Below, in pieces: positions 21,843 to 31,885 of a stretch of 32,755 nt of DNA. This DNA is from Plantago elongata (Eukaryota; Streptophyta; Magnoliopsida; Lamiales; Plantaginaceae): assembly GCA_036897095.1 (NCBI GenBank), contig JAYMSP010001385.1:1-32755 (forward strand), written 5' to 3'. Below the pieces are notes generated by a model that did not search any database, was not told the origin of the DNA, and was given only the letters and a program-made list of their open reading frames with translations. Made by a program: the position numbers and the translations under genes. Each line of letters opens with the position of its first letter. Within the stretch, counting starts at the first letter, position 1.

Positions 21843-23581
21843 TTATCCTGCTTTTATACTAATTCCTCTTAATTGTTTGGTGTACACATTGCCTAATGTT
21901 TGATGAACATTGTTTGGTGTATTTTTAAGCTCCTCTACTAACATCAAAATGCAGTTATGAGAAACAATACCTCCAAGTCTCCGGAACAACAAGAAACGCC
22001 TACACGGAAGAAGAATCTTCGTTCTATTCTCTTCGAAGTGTGATCTGATTTCATTCAAATCAAGTTCATGTATCTCATGAATCTTTAGAAAAAGGGTTGG
22101 CAAATTAGATCTCAAACTTCTATTCCATGACTTCACTTGATTGTGTGCACTTTCAACCCTATACTTCATTACATGTTATTTATGAGATATTGCATAATAT
22201 TAGTGTGCTATACATGAACAATGATATGTACTTGTTAGTCGTTAGAGCTCCAAAATGTTGATATTGGTTCATCCAATAAGCCACAAATTTTGTAGGCCAC
22301 CTATCTAACCAAGTACTCTTCAGATAATGTCCGAATCCACTTAACCATCTCCAAGCCCTTAATATCCACTGCACAACATCATTGTACTCCTCCCCTGTCT
22401 TTGCATTCACCACTTCATCCCACCTATGCTTAACTACCCATTGATAGTCCGTGTTATGTGCTAAACCCGAATGATGCGCCTGTACGTTTATATCAATGTG
22501 TCGTCTACAAAGTAAAGTTCAATGCTATTCATAAAGGAGAACTCTCTACCTGTAACAATAACTCTGGGTGATTTAATGCCATGAAAGAAATGAGCCAAGT
22601 TATGCAAAATCCAAAGGTAGCAATCATACTTTTCGTCCTTCATGAATGCAAATGCGACATGAAAATTCTTTCCCGTTGGCAATAACCCAATAACTCAACC
22701 ATAGGCATCTCATACCGGTTAGTGGAATATGTAGCATCCAACTCCAACACATACGGATATAATCGAAGCAATTTAACACTATGAGGATGAGCAAAGAATA
22801 CATCACCAAGATTGTTTGTTCCCTCCTCAAGCCTCTCCCAGTGGAAGTAATGATGATTGTTCAATAACTTTAGAAAGTATTGCATCGTGCTAACCCATCA
22901 ATATCTATCGTCTTGCTTTTCTGTATGGAATTGTAGACATGCCGGACATTACTAACATTATCCCGAAACTTATCTTTCACCATTTGTAGGATACTCAAAG
23001 GTCTCAATGTGATCTTGTAAAATTCACCCACATATTTATGCTCTCTTTTGGATAACTTTGATGCCGATGTATGTCAATTGGCGTGAGTACCAAGAGAATG
23101 GTTGCGCTTGCCTCTACCATCGGTCGTTTCTACAACCCATCAACCCTCACCAATTCTTTTTTCAACTTCAATTGAAATGTGCAACCATTCTTCTTCGTCC
23201 CACTAGATGTCTGGGGAACCACATATCAACTCTATCAATGGTGGATCTAGTACGGTAGTTCCCACTACATTTACAACCAAAATACACACGGTTCTTCTTT
23301 GAACTCATCATCGTGAAAAACATGTGCTTCTCCCGACCAATTCTTGTCACTTCATGTTGTGCATCTTCTCTTCAACCGAATGCACCCATATTTTGAAAGA
23401 AGTTGTTTTGGTCTTCACGTTCAATCTCCTCCTCCCCCTCCTCCTCAACACCATCATAGCCTACCCCAAAAACGCGATCATCACCAACTTCAAATTCCGA
23501 ATCCGGTATGAAGTATCTTGGTTCGTCATCATTTAGTGTACCTTCATCATACGAATCCGTCGGATATCTATCCTCATCCAC
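21843..23581 (-). pseudogene. MULE transposase pseudogene
   Basis: Minus-strand fragments in order: an acidic N-terminal stretch (23581-23372); a basic, Cys-containing stretch with FGCKCSGNYR (about 23350-23168); FHWERLEEGTNNLGDVFFAHP and YVLELDATYSTNRYEMP (about 22885-22690); PTGKNFHVAFAFMKDEKYD and VIVTGREFSFMNSIE (22682-22490); a TWLDR..KFVAYW..HFGALTTN stretch (22413-22232); and RVESAHNQVKSW to VSHNCILMLVEELK (22169-21843). This is the plant MULE order, also shared with FAR1-type domesticated proteins. The first catalytic Asp (LELDATY) is present. The second, normally in VTDRE, is Gly. Several frameshifts and stops are present. The break between TTN and VESAH fits a 73-bp GT-AG intron (22231-22159). 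Cut-and-paste transposition by this copy is not possible. Confidence 0.85.
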
Positions 23582-23734
23582 ATATGGATTATGCTAACAA
23601 ATTCAAACATTAGAACAATGTTAGAAACAAATAAAAAACATATTTAATCAAGTGCATATACAACTAAAACAATGTAACATATTAGTTTTTCAAAAAAAGA
23701 ATTGTCAAAACTATTTTAAACATAGTTTGTAGCC

Positions 23735-23830
23735 TCTGTCGGGCTGGCAGTCTTCATGGCTGCCAGCCTGAGGCGCTGTAAGCCGTGAGGGCTGTAACGG
23801 CTGCCAGGCGCACGTTGTGGTCAGCCCGTA
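23735..23830. repeat. GGCTGCCAG palindromic block (MULE 5' side)
   Basis: A GC-rich stretch with the hairpin GGCTGGCAG (23742-23750) / CTGCCAGCC (23760-23768) and further GGCTG, CTGCCAGG and CAGCCC copies. It is placed like the GAGCTCC block but at the other end of the element, with a different core motif. Confidence 0.7.
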
Positions 23831-24197
23831 CTTCTCGTCCATCCAATCTATTTTTTGGTCTTTTCGTTTTAAAATGATTTTTTGACGAATTAATTAGTCA
23901 TTTAAATAAACAAACGCAACAAAATTATAATAAATACCATAAACATAAAATTAAGACAATGAGAATTACATAATACCTCTTCGGATTCACCGTAATTTTC
24001 ATAATCGGGATAATATTTTGAAGACATCTCTTCTCCTTCCTTATTTGTTTGTTTAATATACCCGTGTAGTATCAAATATATATTCGGTGAAAATCTGGAG
24101 TTTTGTGGTATATTTGATAAATATGAGACAAAGTTTTCTATTTACACTATTTTTGGAATTTTTTGTAATATATTAAAAGGTGTCCTGCGTTTAGTAA

Positions 24198-24728
24198 AAC
24201 GTGTGTTGCGTTTAATATTATTGTTAATTTATCTCTCGATGATGTCACATAAATCGTTAGAAACACGTGAAGTGCATGTGAAGTGTATGGCTAACTTAAT
24301 AGTATAAGTTTCAGAAGGAGGCTGGAGCATGCTACTTTTTGGTAGTGAGGTAGTGAATTATCATTGATTTGCATGATCAAATGAATTGGGTGAAACCTCA
24401 AATCCCCGATCCCTTTCAAGATCATGTTGAATCTTTTGATGAACTTTCTGATTGGCCAACATAAATTGCAAAGTCTCAAGAGCACTAGGTCTGATGAATC
24501 TTTTGGCTGGCCTAAATGGCAAAGTTAGTCCTTAAAAAAAGTTCTTGCTAAAGATTTGAAAAGCTTGGGTATCCGAAATACTTCCTTTATCCTTGAAAAT
24601 TTGGAAATGCGAAGAGAGGAGGACCTGGTCACTCATAAACTATTTGATGAGGAAACTCAAACTAACTAATAAATTAAATAATTTGATGCCTACTTATATA
24701 AATATAAATGTTAAATGCGTGACCGTTT
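24198..24728. other. spacer between the two MULE ends
   Basis: Stretches such as 24350-24480 look less AT-rich than the rest, but no frame stays open and I recognise no family. It may be the remnant of another insertion. Confidence 0.4.
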
Positions 24729-25230
24729 TTACCAAACGTAGAATATAATTTTTATATATTACAAACAACACAACAATAATTGTATTTAACAAATTAGTCC
24801 TATAATTTTAAATAATTATATTTTATCTAAAAAATATCTAAACATGTTTATTCGAATCAATCATATTATCTGGACAAATAAATCGAAGAAACTTTGAAAA
24901 AATACGAAGAACACGAAAAATGAAAAACACGAAGAATGAAGAACACGCAGAACAAGAAGAACACGAAGATCCATCACCGGAACTCCGGCATTACTCTGAT
25001 ATTTGGAGCTTTGCAGCTCCAATATGGAGCTGCAAAGCCCCGCCTCCGTTTGAAGCTCTGGGCGGAGCTCGACAGCTCATCGGAGTTGTGCAAAGTTCGA
25101 ATTGGAGCTTTGAAAGCTCTAGATTTAAGCAGCCAAGCTCTGATTGGAGTTTTCAAAGCTCCAATCGGAGCTTGGTTACGATCTAACTAGGCTGGTCAGA
25201 TCCGGTTCAATTTTGGACCTTTTTTTTTAT
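24729..25230 (+). mobile_element. partial second MULE copy (left end and palindromic block)
   Basis: TTACCAAACGTAGAATA (24729-24745) matches 14 of 17 bases of the first element's left terminus. After a similar distance (about 260-270 bp) both copies have CGAAGAACACGAA repeats, then the GGAGC/GCTCC palindromic block (about 24990-25180) and then a GATC...CCGGTTCAA...T-run boundary. Orientation is direct. A hairpin with 14-bp perfect arms, GCTTTGCAGCTCCA (25008-25021) and 25025-25038, has a 3-nt loop. No transposase or right terminus was found, so the copy is truncated. Confidence 0.7.
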
Positions 25231-26467
25231 TTTATGATTTTTTTTGTTTTTTTTAAAAGTGTTTGTGTAAAGTTAGTTGAGATTTTCTATATCGCCATGA
25301 CTATTGTTAGTCAATATTCCACATCTGACACGTGTCACATTCAATTATTGCTTTATATCACACTATATTATCGTATTTTATCGCCCTCAACCACTACTTG
25401 TTATTTAAATTTAATTTCTTTGTTAATTTTTTTAAAAAATAATTAAACACATATTATATAAATTTGCAAGAGAATTATAATCTTAAAAATTATAATTAGT
25501 CACAAATATTCACATTATTCAAAATTAGGGTTGATAATTAACGAGAAAGAGGACAATATTCACATGAACCCTAAATTAAAATTCTCAGATTATTTAAATA
25601 ACTTAATTTTTATTACTGATTTTATTTTTTGTTTAATCTCCTACATTGGAGAATGTTTTAATTTAATTTTAATTATTGATTTTTTTAAAAGATTTTAATT
25701 TTGTTAATTGCCGTATTGAATATGAAAAATGTTTTTTAATGATATTTAAAAGATATATTTTAAATATATTAAATGATGTAGGTGGTTTGAGCAACATATA
25801 GTGCAACACCTCATGCGACACGAGCGATACTTCATGACAACATTTAGTGCAAAAGGTAGTAAATTATTTAATCTCAACCGTTGAATTTGATTCTACCAAT
25901 GGATTAACATAAGTGACTAACGTTATCATGACTGACGATGGAAGGTCCCAAGTTAGTTAATTTAATTATACTAAACAATTAAATAAATATTAACGATTAT
26001 GATTATGAATTATAACAATATAAATATCTCAGATTCATCATTATTTGTAAAGTATGGTTAATGATTTTATAATATTAATTTTCGTTACATTATAATATTG
26101 TAGTATATATACATTAATATATTTTCGAAGATGTAATAGTTTAATAAATTTTACATAAAATGAAACTAATTTAATTTATTAGATCTTTTATAATATCTAA
26201 AAATACATCATGCATTTAACTACATCCTATATGAATTAGGGTTCTAAAAAATCCGATAGGAACCAAACCAGTTTCAAATACTCTACTCTTTGACTAACAA
26301 GCAAACTAACGGAAGGCCCCGCCCCACAAAGTAAGCATAGTGTATTGTTGGGCCGAATTGTAATTTGGCTATATCCAGGGGAGGTAAACATAACTTTCCC
26401 TAATTTTGAATCACGGCTTTTGTTTTTCTCATCCGTTGAACCTTTTTCCACTTTAACCCCTTTCTAC
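25231..26467. other. AT-rich intergenic DNA
   Basis: Long T-rich and A-rich stretches with stops in all frames. I found no gene, tRNA or clear transposon ends. Confidence 0.55.
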
Positions 26468-27169
26468 TAGAGGTGTTATCTACCGGTTTTAATAACAGCC
26501 TGACACGAACCCAACACACTTAAAAACCAGCCCGACATAACCTATTTAATATTTGGCCCCAATTGGTCTCTATACATTTAAGTTACGTGGACCTTAAGAG
26601 CATTTGTCTTGGAGGCCCGGCTTGGGACCGTTAAAACCACAGGCCCAACACAGACTGGCCGGAGACCAAATAAGTCCGCAAACCATATATGTGCGATTCG
26701 TTTAGTCCATGTCAACACATCCATTTAGAGGTACTTTTGCTTTCTATATAATCGATATTGTCCAAATTCATACTATATTACTATCCTAGTCCAATGGTCC
26801 AAAATTCCAATTGATTAGGGTTTCACCAACCACAAAATAGAACCCTCCATCATATCTCCTCCTCCTTTTACTCTTCATGATTTTTCTTCTTCTCCTTCAA
26901 TTCTCTTCACATTTTTTATCCCTTTTTCTACAACAATCAATCTTTGTTAATAAGAGTTTTGCTTCTTTTTACATTGCCTTCCATTCCACTTTCTTTTTGA
27001 CCCGGTCCAGCCCGTAAACTGACCCGACCGGCCCGTGAACAAAGGGGCTTGTGGGCTGTACTGGCCTTCAATTTGTCAAAAATAACCGGCCCATGAAAAA
27101 TAATGAACCGGCACGACCCGACATATAAATGGACCGAGCTTTGGCAGCCCGGTTCGAATCACACCTCTA
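26468..27169. mobile_element. non-autonomous hAT-like element, 702 bp
   Basis: Termini TAGAGGTGT (26468-26476) and ACACCTCTA (27161-27169) are inverted repeats of the TAGAGGTG/CAGGGGTG kind seen in plant hAT elements. Flanking octamers CTTTCTAC (26460-26467) and CTTCATAC (27170-27177) match at 6 of 8 positions, consistent with the 8-bp target duplication of hAT transposons. Subterminal regions are dense in GCCCG/CGGGC, ACCCG and GGCCCA words, as expected for hAT transposase-binding repeats. No transposase frame is present. Confidence 0.75.
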
Positions 27170-27517
27170 CTTCATACATTTGATTTTAACCACTTCACGT
27201 CTAAGTGATTCATCATTTTACATTTTATTGGAAATTATCCAACAACATCAATAATATTTTCATCTTCACAATTATAAATAATCGATGTATTCATCAATTT
27301 CACATTTGAGCATATATTCAAAGCTAGTTATAAAATGAGAACTTCTATTAAAAATTCGAGACAATTTTTAATAACAAATAACAAAAAAGAAAAACAGAGA
27401 TTGTGTAGTCTTCAATGTCTACCGTGTTTACAAAAAATGACTCAATCACATGTATAACTTGGTTAAGGCTAGCTAAGACATACAAATATACAATGCATGT
27501 CCCAAAATTGCTTCCTC
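27170..27517. other. 3' flank of the WAT1-like gene
   Basis: AT-rich sequence between the hAT-like element and the WAT1-like stop codon, probably containing that gene's 3' UTR on the minus strand. The plus-strand open frame overlapping the last exon is antisense and unsupported. Confidence 0.5.
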
Positions 27518-29636
27518 TTAGAAGTCTAACAATAATTGTTTATTCAGAAGTGGATCTTCCAGATCAATTTTATCATAATCACAAACTATTACTTGATCGT
27601 TTTGCTTCTTCACCTCATCACTTGTATCTCCCTTCACTCCATGTTCGTTTGCTTTACCCCATAGAACTATATAAAGTCCCATTGTCACAGCTATGGCACC
27701 AATCAAGCTATTATCAACAAAACCAAAGGAAAGTATGCATATTTCAGATGTATATATGTACGTAGAAATCAAAACGTATTTTTAGACAAAGTCTTGGAAG
27801 GGACGTATACGTATTAAAGAATTGCCAATTGCATTACCTTCCAATATACATGTGTTCATCCAAGAAGACGCAGGCAAAGATAGTTACAATAACAGTACAC
27901 AGGGGGTTGAACAATGCAGAAAACACAGGGCCTCTTCTTGATATGCACCATGCTTGTGCAAAGAAAGTTACTGCTGACGCCAGACCCTATTTCCATTCAA
28001 GATAAATGAGAATGATATTTGTTAGCTTGTGCGGTTACTTAAAAGAATATATATGCATAGTTCATAGTTGCAATGCATGAGGTGAAAGAATGGGAAAAAT
28101 TCGAAAAATGTATCTTAAGTTGTGACATTTTCAGAGAAGTTATTTTTTTGGTTGTTACCGTCTAATTTTAGTACTTTAAGTTAACATTGTGTCCAATTTA
28201 GGTATTTCGTGACACGTGACAGCTTAATTACGTGTCACATTGAAAAATACAAAAATACGGTGGACCTAAACATAAATACGATCGTCTTTATTAATTACAA
28301 ATAGATCCTAAAAAATAACAATATTACTAAATTACCCATATATAAATATATCCCTATTGAAAATAATTTATTAAAAAATAAAAAATAAAATCACTTACAA
28401 AATTCAAAAACCCAATTGAAAAGTTTATTGTAGCAAATCGCATTTTTGAATTTTTTTATTTATTTTATATGTAATATAATATGAAATATTTTTAAAATAT
28501 TTTAAAATTATATTAAACAATTTATACCTATAAATTACAAGAGAGAGAGAGATACGTGTCCCTCCTTTTGTAATTTAATTAATTTTATTTATTTTTCATA
28601 TATACAAATTTAATTTAAAATTATAATTGATAATTTTTCAGATTTTTATTTTTATTTTTGTAATTTAAAATTAATTTCCCGCCTCTTTCTTTTTTCTTTT
28701 AACCTTCTTTTATGTCGATTTTACAAAATATGGTTGATTTATAATAATTGAAAAATATGTGGTAAATTGAAAATTATTAAAATTTATTTTATTTGCATTT
28801 TTAAAAATTTCAATGTGATACGTGTCACGAGGTACCTAAATTGGACACAATATCAACTTAAAGTATTAAAATTGGGCGGTAACAACCAAATGTACCTTTT
28901 TAATAAATTGTCACAATTCAGGGTATATTTTTCGAATTTTTCCGTGAATGAATTGAATCCATTGAAATGACTCACCGCATACAAGAAACTGGTGAGCTGC
29001 AGGGAAGAATTGATGTTCCAGACTCGAGTGTCCGGTTCAAGGATTAATGCAAAGACTCCAGATTGCAGAGCTGCAAAGAGACACATCCATGCTGTCAACG
29101 AAAGATGATCTGGGTAGCAGGCTGATACATGGACCTGCACTCTCAAATAACATACACACTTATGAGATATTTTGGTAAATGATTAGGTAGCTGATAAACT
29201 AGTTGATTTTTACGTAACATTATACATTTTAATTAGTAATATTTGGTTGGCTGACCTGTAAAATGAGCCAAAGTGACCAACAAGAAGCACTGGTAAAGAG
29301 TAAGCAACAGCCTAGCAACCATGTGTCATGTCCTTTAGTGCTGAGAAATGCTAGTAGAGAAGAAGTAGAAACATTTGGCTGAAACTCCATGTTTAGCAAT
29401 TTTGGACCCTTCAATAAAGCCATAGTTGCAGCACCAGCTACACAAATCACCGTCCCCAGTATCTTTGCCACACTTCTTATGCTTCTCAAATTGATCTTTT
29501 CCAGTCTAATGCACAACCACAATCACTAATTACTTAGTATTGTGTTTTATGATATGGAGTTTACAAGTTTTTGTGACTATAAATTAAGTATATATTATCA
29601 AAGTTTGGTACATAGATTCGTATAGTAATTCTTCAA

Positions 29637-29676
<40 letters not shown>

Positions 29677-31015
29677 CCCAATTGTGTAAGCCATTGCAAA
29701 AGTGATCGCGGGTACCAAGTTACCCATTGCACTTGCCACAGAAGAGGAGGCCAGGTACAAGCCTTGGTAATAGATGTTCTGGTTCAGTGTCACACTGTCA
29801 AATTAACAAGATATACTCTATTACTCAGAGATAGATGCAACAGATGAGAATTCTAGATGATCATGCAAGTATACTATTGTTGAATAGTAGAGAAATGAGT
29901 AACTAACCCAACAAATGCGAGCAGAAAGATCAACCAGAAATTCCTCCATCCCAAACTGCATCTCTTTGATTCTCTCCTGCAACAAGGAGATCGATCTTCT
30001 TTAGGTCTCTTCATGTTCAATAATCCATTTGTAGTTTGCATTAGATTAATGGCTGGGGACAAAATTTTCAATTGAACTATATATACTATATATATAACAA
30101 ATATTTAGGATATAAATTTTTTATTATATAGTTCAATTGAAATTTATCAATAGCATTTGAGATTAGATCTTTAATTATTCGGAGTCATAAAATGATTGAG
30201 TGGTACATCAGTTTTAAGTATAAGGTGATAGGATTAGATCTTCGTAATGTGATTTTCTTCGAAATGGAGTGTTATAAATGTAATTTTTTGTTGCTCTAAA
30301 ATGGAGTGTTATGTTGTTTCGAATGTAGTTATTGCTAGTTGATTAATTAATGATTGATTGTACTTCGAATGAATTATGTAAATATGCGATGTATAGATTG
30401 AATTTTAAGAAGAAAATGATTAATTCATATATAAAATTCAGTTTTATTGATTATGAAAAACTCAAAACTGAAACTAATATGGAGCGTATATATATTTATA
30501 TAGGCTCTCTGCTAGCTTAGTAGAGTTGAGTAACAAAGATAAAAGAGCAGCATATGTATAAATTTGAATGTGAGGAGTTACTAGCTAGTTTGTTTAATTT
30601 ATTAATTTCAATTCAGTTAAAATTGTTTTTTATATTATAAATAAATTCATTTCAATTCAAATTAGTTCAGATGAAGATAACATAGTCTAAAAGAAAACAA
30701 CGAGTAGCTTTTTATATTATAAATAAATTCATGTTAATTCAAATTAGTTCAGATGAAGATAGCGTAGTCTAAAAGAAAACAACGAACAGTTTACATATAC
30801 TTTAACTGTAATTATAAAAATGAAAAACGTATAGGATGTTAAGTTACGTACCTAGTGAAGAATGCAAGCGGAGCAATGAGCAAGAAGGCAGTGGCTTGTC
30901 TGTAGACAACGAAGACACGAGAGTTGATATCTTCTAACAGAGCCGCTCTCCCGCTCAAAGTAACACCGGCATACACAAACTGACATGCTAACAAAATTAT
31001 AGTTGGCTTGTCCAT
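27518..31015 (-). CDS. WAT1-related protein, EamA/DMT-type plant transporter
   Basis: Seven minus-strand exons join in frame: 31015-30852, 29976-29908, 29794-29678, 29505-29256, 29134-28976, 27986-27838, 27707-27518. They encode 365 aa, within the usual family length, and all introns are GT-AG. Landmarks include the N-terminal LACQFVYAGVTLSGRAAL, VFVVYRQATAFLLIAPLAFF, LNQNIYYQGLYLASSSVASA, NLVPAITFAMA, SIAKILGT-like SVAKILGTVICVAGA, YPDHLSLTAWMCLFAALQSG, AQAWCISRRGPVFSALFNPL, DEHMYIG, then LIGAIAVTMGLYIVLWGKA. That gives ten expected membrane spans in two EamA halves. Relatives move auxin, amino acids or other metabolites across vacuolar or plasma membranes (WAT1, UMAMIT proteins); the substrate cannot be read here. 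Start chosen as the first ATG, at the conserved N-terminus and about 45 bp downstream of a TATA-like sequence. It appears intact. Confidence 0.95.
28092..28946. mobile_element. ~850-bp MITE relative inside WAT1-like intron 5
   Basis: Inverted ends: GGGAAAAATTCGAAAAATGT (28092) and, reverse-complemented, GGAAAAATTCGAAAAATATA (up to 28943), with similarity running inward through TTGTGACA, GGTTGTTACCG and GTGTCCAATTTAGGTA blocks. Outer halves match the element at 9342-9763 closely, e.g. AAATACGGTGGACCTAAAC and CCTATTGAAAATAATTTAT. About 430 bp of extra AT-rich sequence (about 28385-28785) sits inside. Flanks GTGAAAGAAT (28082-28091) and GTGAATGAAT (28944-28953) agree at 9 of 10; a 3-bp AAT reading is also possible. 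Splice sites of the host intron are untouched. Confidence 0.85.
29641..29676. repeat. TA microsatellite at the intron 3 donor of the WAT1-like gene
   Basis: A (TA)n tract lies immediately next to the 5' splice site at 29677 (GTATATATA on the coding strand), so length variation here could alter donor context. Confidence 0.85.
30626..30791. repeat. 83-bp tandem duplication in WAT1-like intron 1
   Basis: Units 30626-30708 and 30709-30791 both run from TTTTTATATTATAAATAAAT through AGTCTAAAAGAAAACAACGA with only a few mismatches. Non-coding. Confidence 0.9.
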
Positions 31016-31056
31016 TCGATCTTAATTACTTACCAAATTCTTCTTCAGCTCATAAC

Positions 31057-31065
31057 TATATATAG
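31057..31065 (-). promoter_or_regulatory. TATA-like box of the WAT1-like gene
   Basis: TATATATAG-type sequence on the minus strand about 45 bp before the ATG. A second candidate (CTATATAA) is at about 31082-31089. Either gives a short leader. Confidence 0.5.
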
Positions 31066-31089
31066 AACAACAACTCTCTCTTATATAGA

Positions 31090-31690
31090 TAGTCTCAACC
31101 AATTATCAAATGATTTACGGTTCTAATTCTTTAATTATCTAATCAACATGATTAATTAAGAATCATGAAAAGGACTATTTCAGGGAACAAACTAATATAT
31201 TCCATGTTCTTCCTTTCTAAAGTTGTTTTATGAAAACTACCTGCCTGTCCAGGTACACCCTAGCTGCTGCACCTTGGCATTTTGCTTCTCTAGTTTACTA
31301 CGGCTTAATGTGAAATAAGATCAAATTATAGAGTCAAAGTAAGCTATGAATTACATGGTCTCATTCTCGCATATTGACCCATATAAAGTCTCAGGTCATT
31401 TTCAGTTCAACCCGGAGTAGCTAAGGAAACGGGTTATGATTACAAAAAGGAAACAAGGATAGCTAAATCATAACTAGCTTAACACAAAACAATTGAAAGC
31501 AAAACACGAATTGCAAAGACATAAATCAATAGAATGCTTTAACACGATATAGACATTTTGATAACGGTAAATTAATAGGACATTCGTAGTGGGTGAAGGG
31601 ATTAGTATCTAAATGATTAGGGCCTAACTATTTTATTTATATTAGTTAATTAATTACCTGACATAGTAGTTTAGGTAGGACAAAGTCTCA
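31090..31690. other. upstream intergenic DNA of the WAT1-like gene
   Basis: AT-rich sequence without recognisable genes; presumably includes the upstream promoter. Confidence 0.5.
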
Positions 31691-31885
31691 TAAGAGACGG
31701 TCTCTATGTAGAGGCTGACCATATTATCAATAAAAATATTAATGTTATTAAGCAAAACACCCATATTAAAATAAGTTTTGTTATAGTATGAAAAAACTCC
31801 AATATCGAGAACATGTGTGTTTTGATTAATAACATAGGTGATTTTATTGATAACATGGTCCGTCTCTACGTGCTTTTATTGGTAA
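31690..31885. mobile_element. small foldback/MITE-like element
   Basis: Inverted arms of about 30 bp, 31706-31735 (GTAGAGGCTGACCATATTAT and on) and 31842-31871, match at most positions and enclose about 106 bp. AGAGACGGTCTCT just outside the left arm is itself palindromic and is of a kind I recall as common in repeats of some eudicot genomes. Confidence 0.5.

Larger units (their letters stand above)
21271..24197 (-). mobile_element. MULE (Mutator-like) transposon, defective, 2.93 kb
   Basis: Perfect 18-bp terminal inverted repeats, TTACTAAACGCAGGACAC at 21271-21288 and its complement at 24180-24197, bracket a broken MULE transposase on the minus strand. A GC-rich palindromic block lies near each end (21541-21720 and 23735-23830). 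Inward of the 18 bp the ends hardly match, and no 9-11 bp target duplication is evident. The right end is followed by a weaker repeat of the terminus (GTGTGTTGCGTTTAAT at 24201-24216), so it may be compound. Part of a second copy follows at 24729. Confidence 0.75.

Noticed and set aside
21843..23581. Functional FAR1/FHY3-like domesticated gene
   Set aside because: Multiple frameshifts and stops, position between terminal inverted repeats, and a lost catalytic residue indicate a dead transposon.
25008..25038. microRNA precursor hairpin
   Set aside because: Arms of 14 bp and a 3-nt loop are too short, and it is one of many palindromes in the same repeat block.
24920..25190. Overlapping open frames in three frames, both strands
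   Set aside because: Produced by the GGAGC/GCTCC repeat block, which contains few stops; low-complexity, not a gene.
27415..27765. Plus-strand open frame of 116 codons
   Set aside because: Antisense to the last exon of the WAT1-like gene, whose reading is well supported.
29584..29793. Open frame ending in a long Tyr-Ile dipeptide run
   Set aside because: It is the real exon 29794-29678 read through its donor site into a TA microsatellite.
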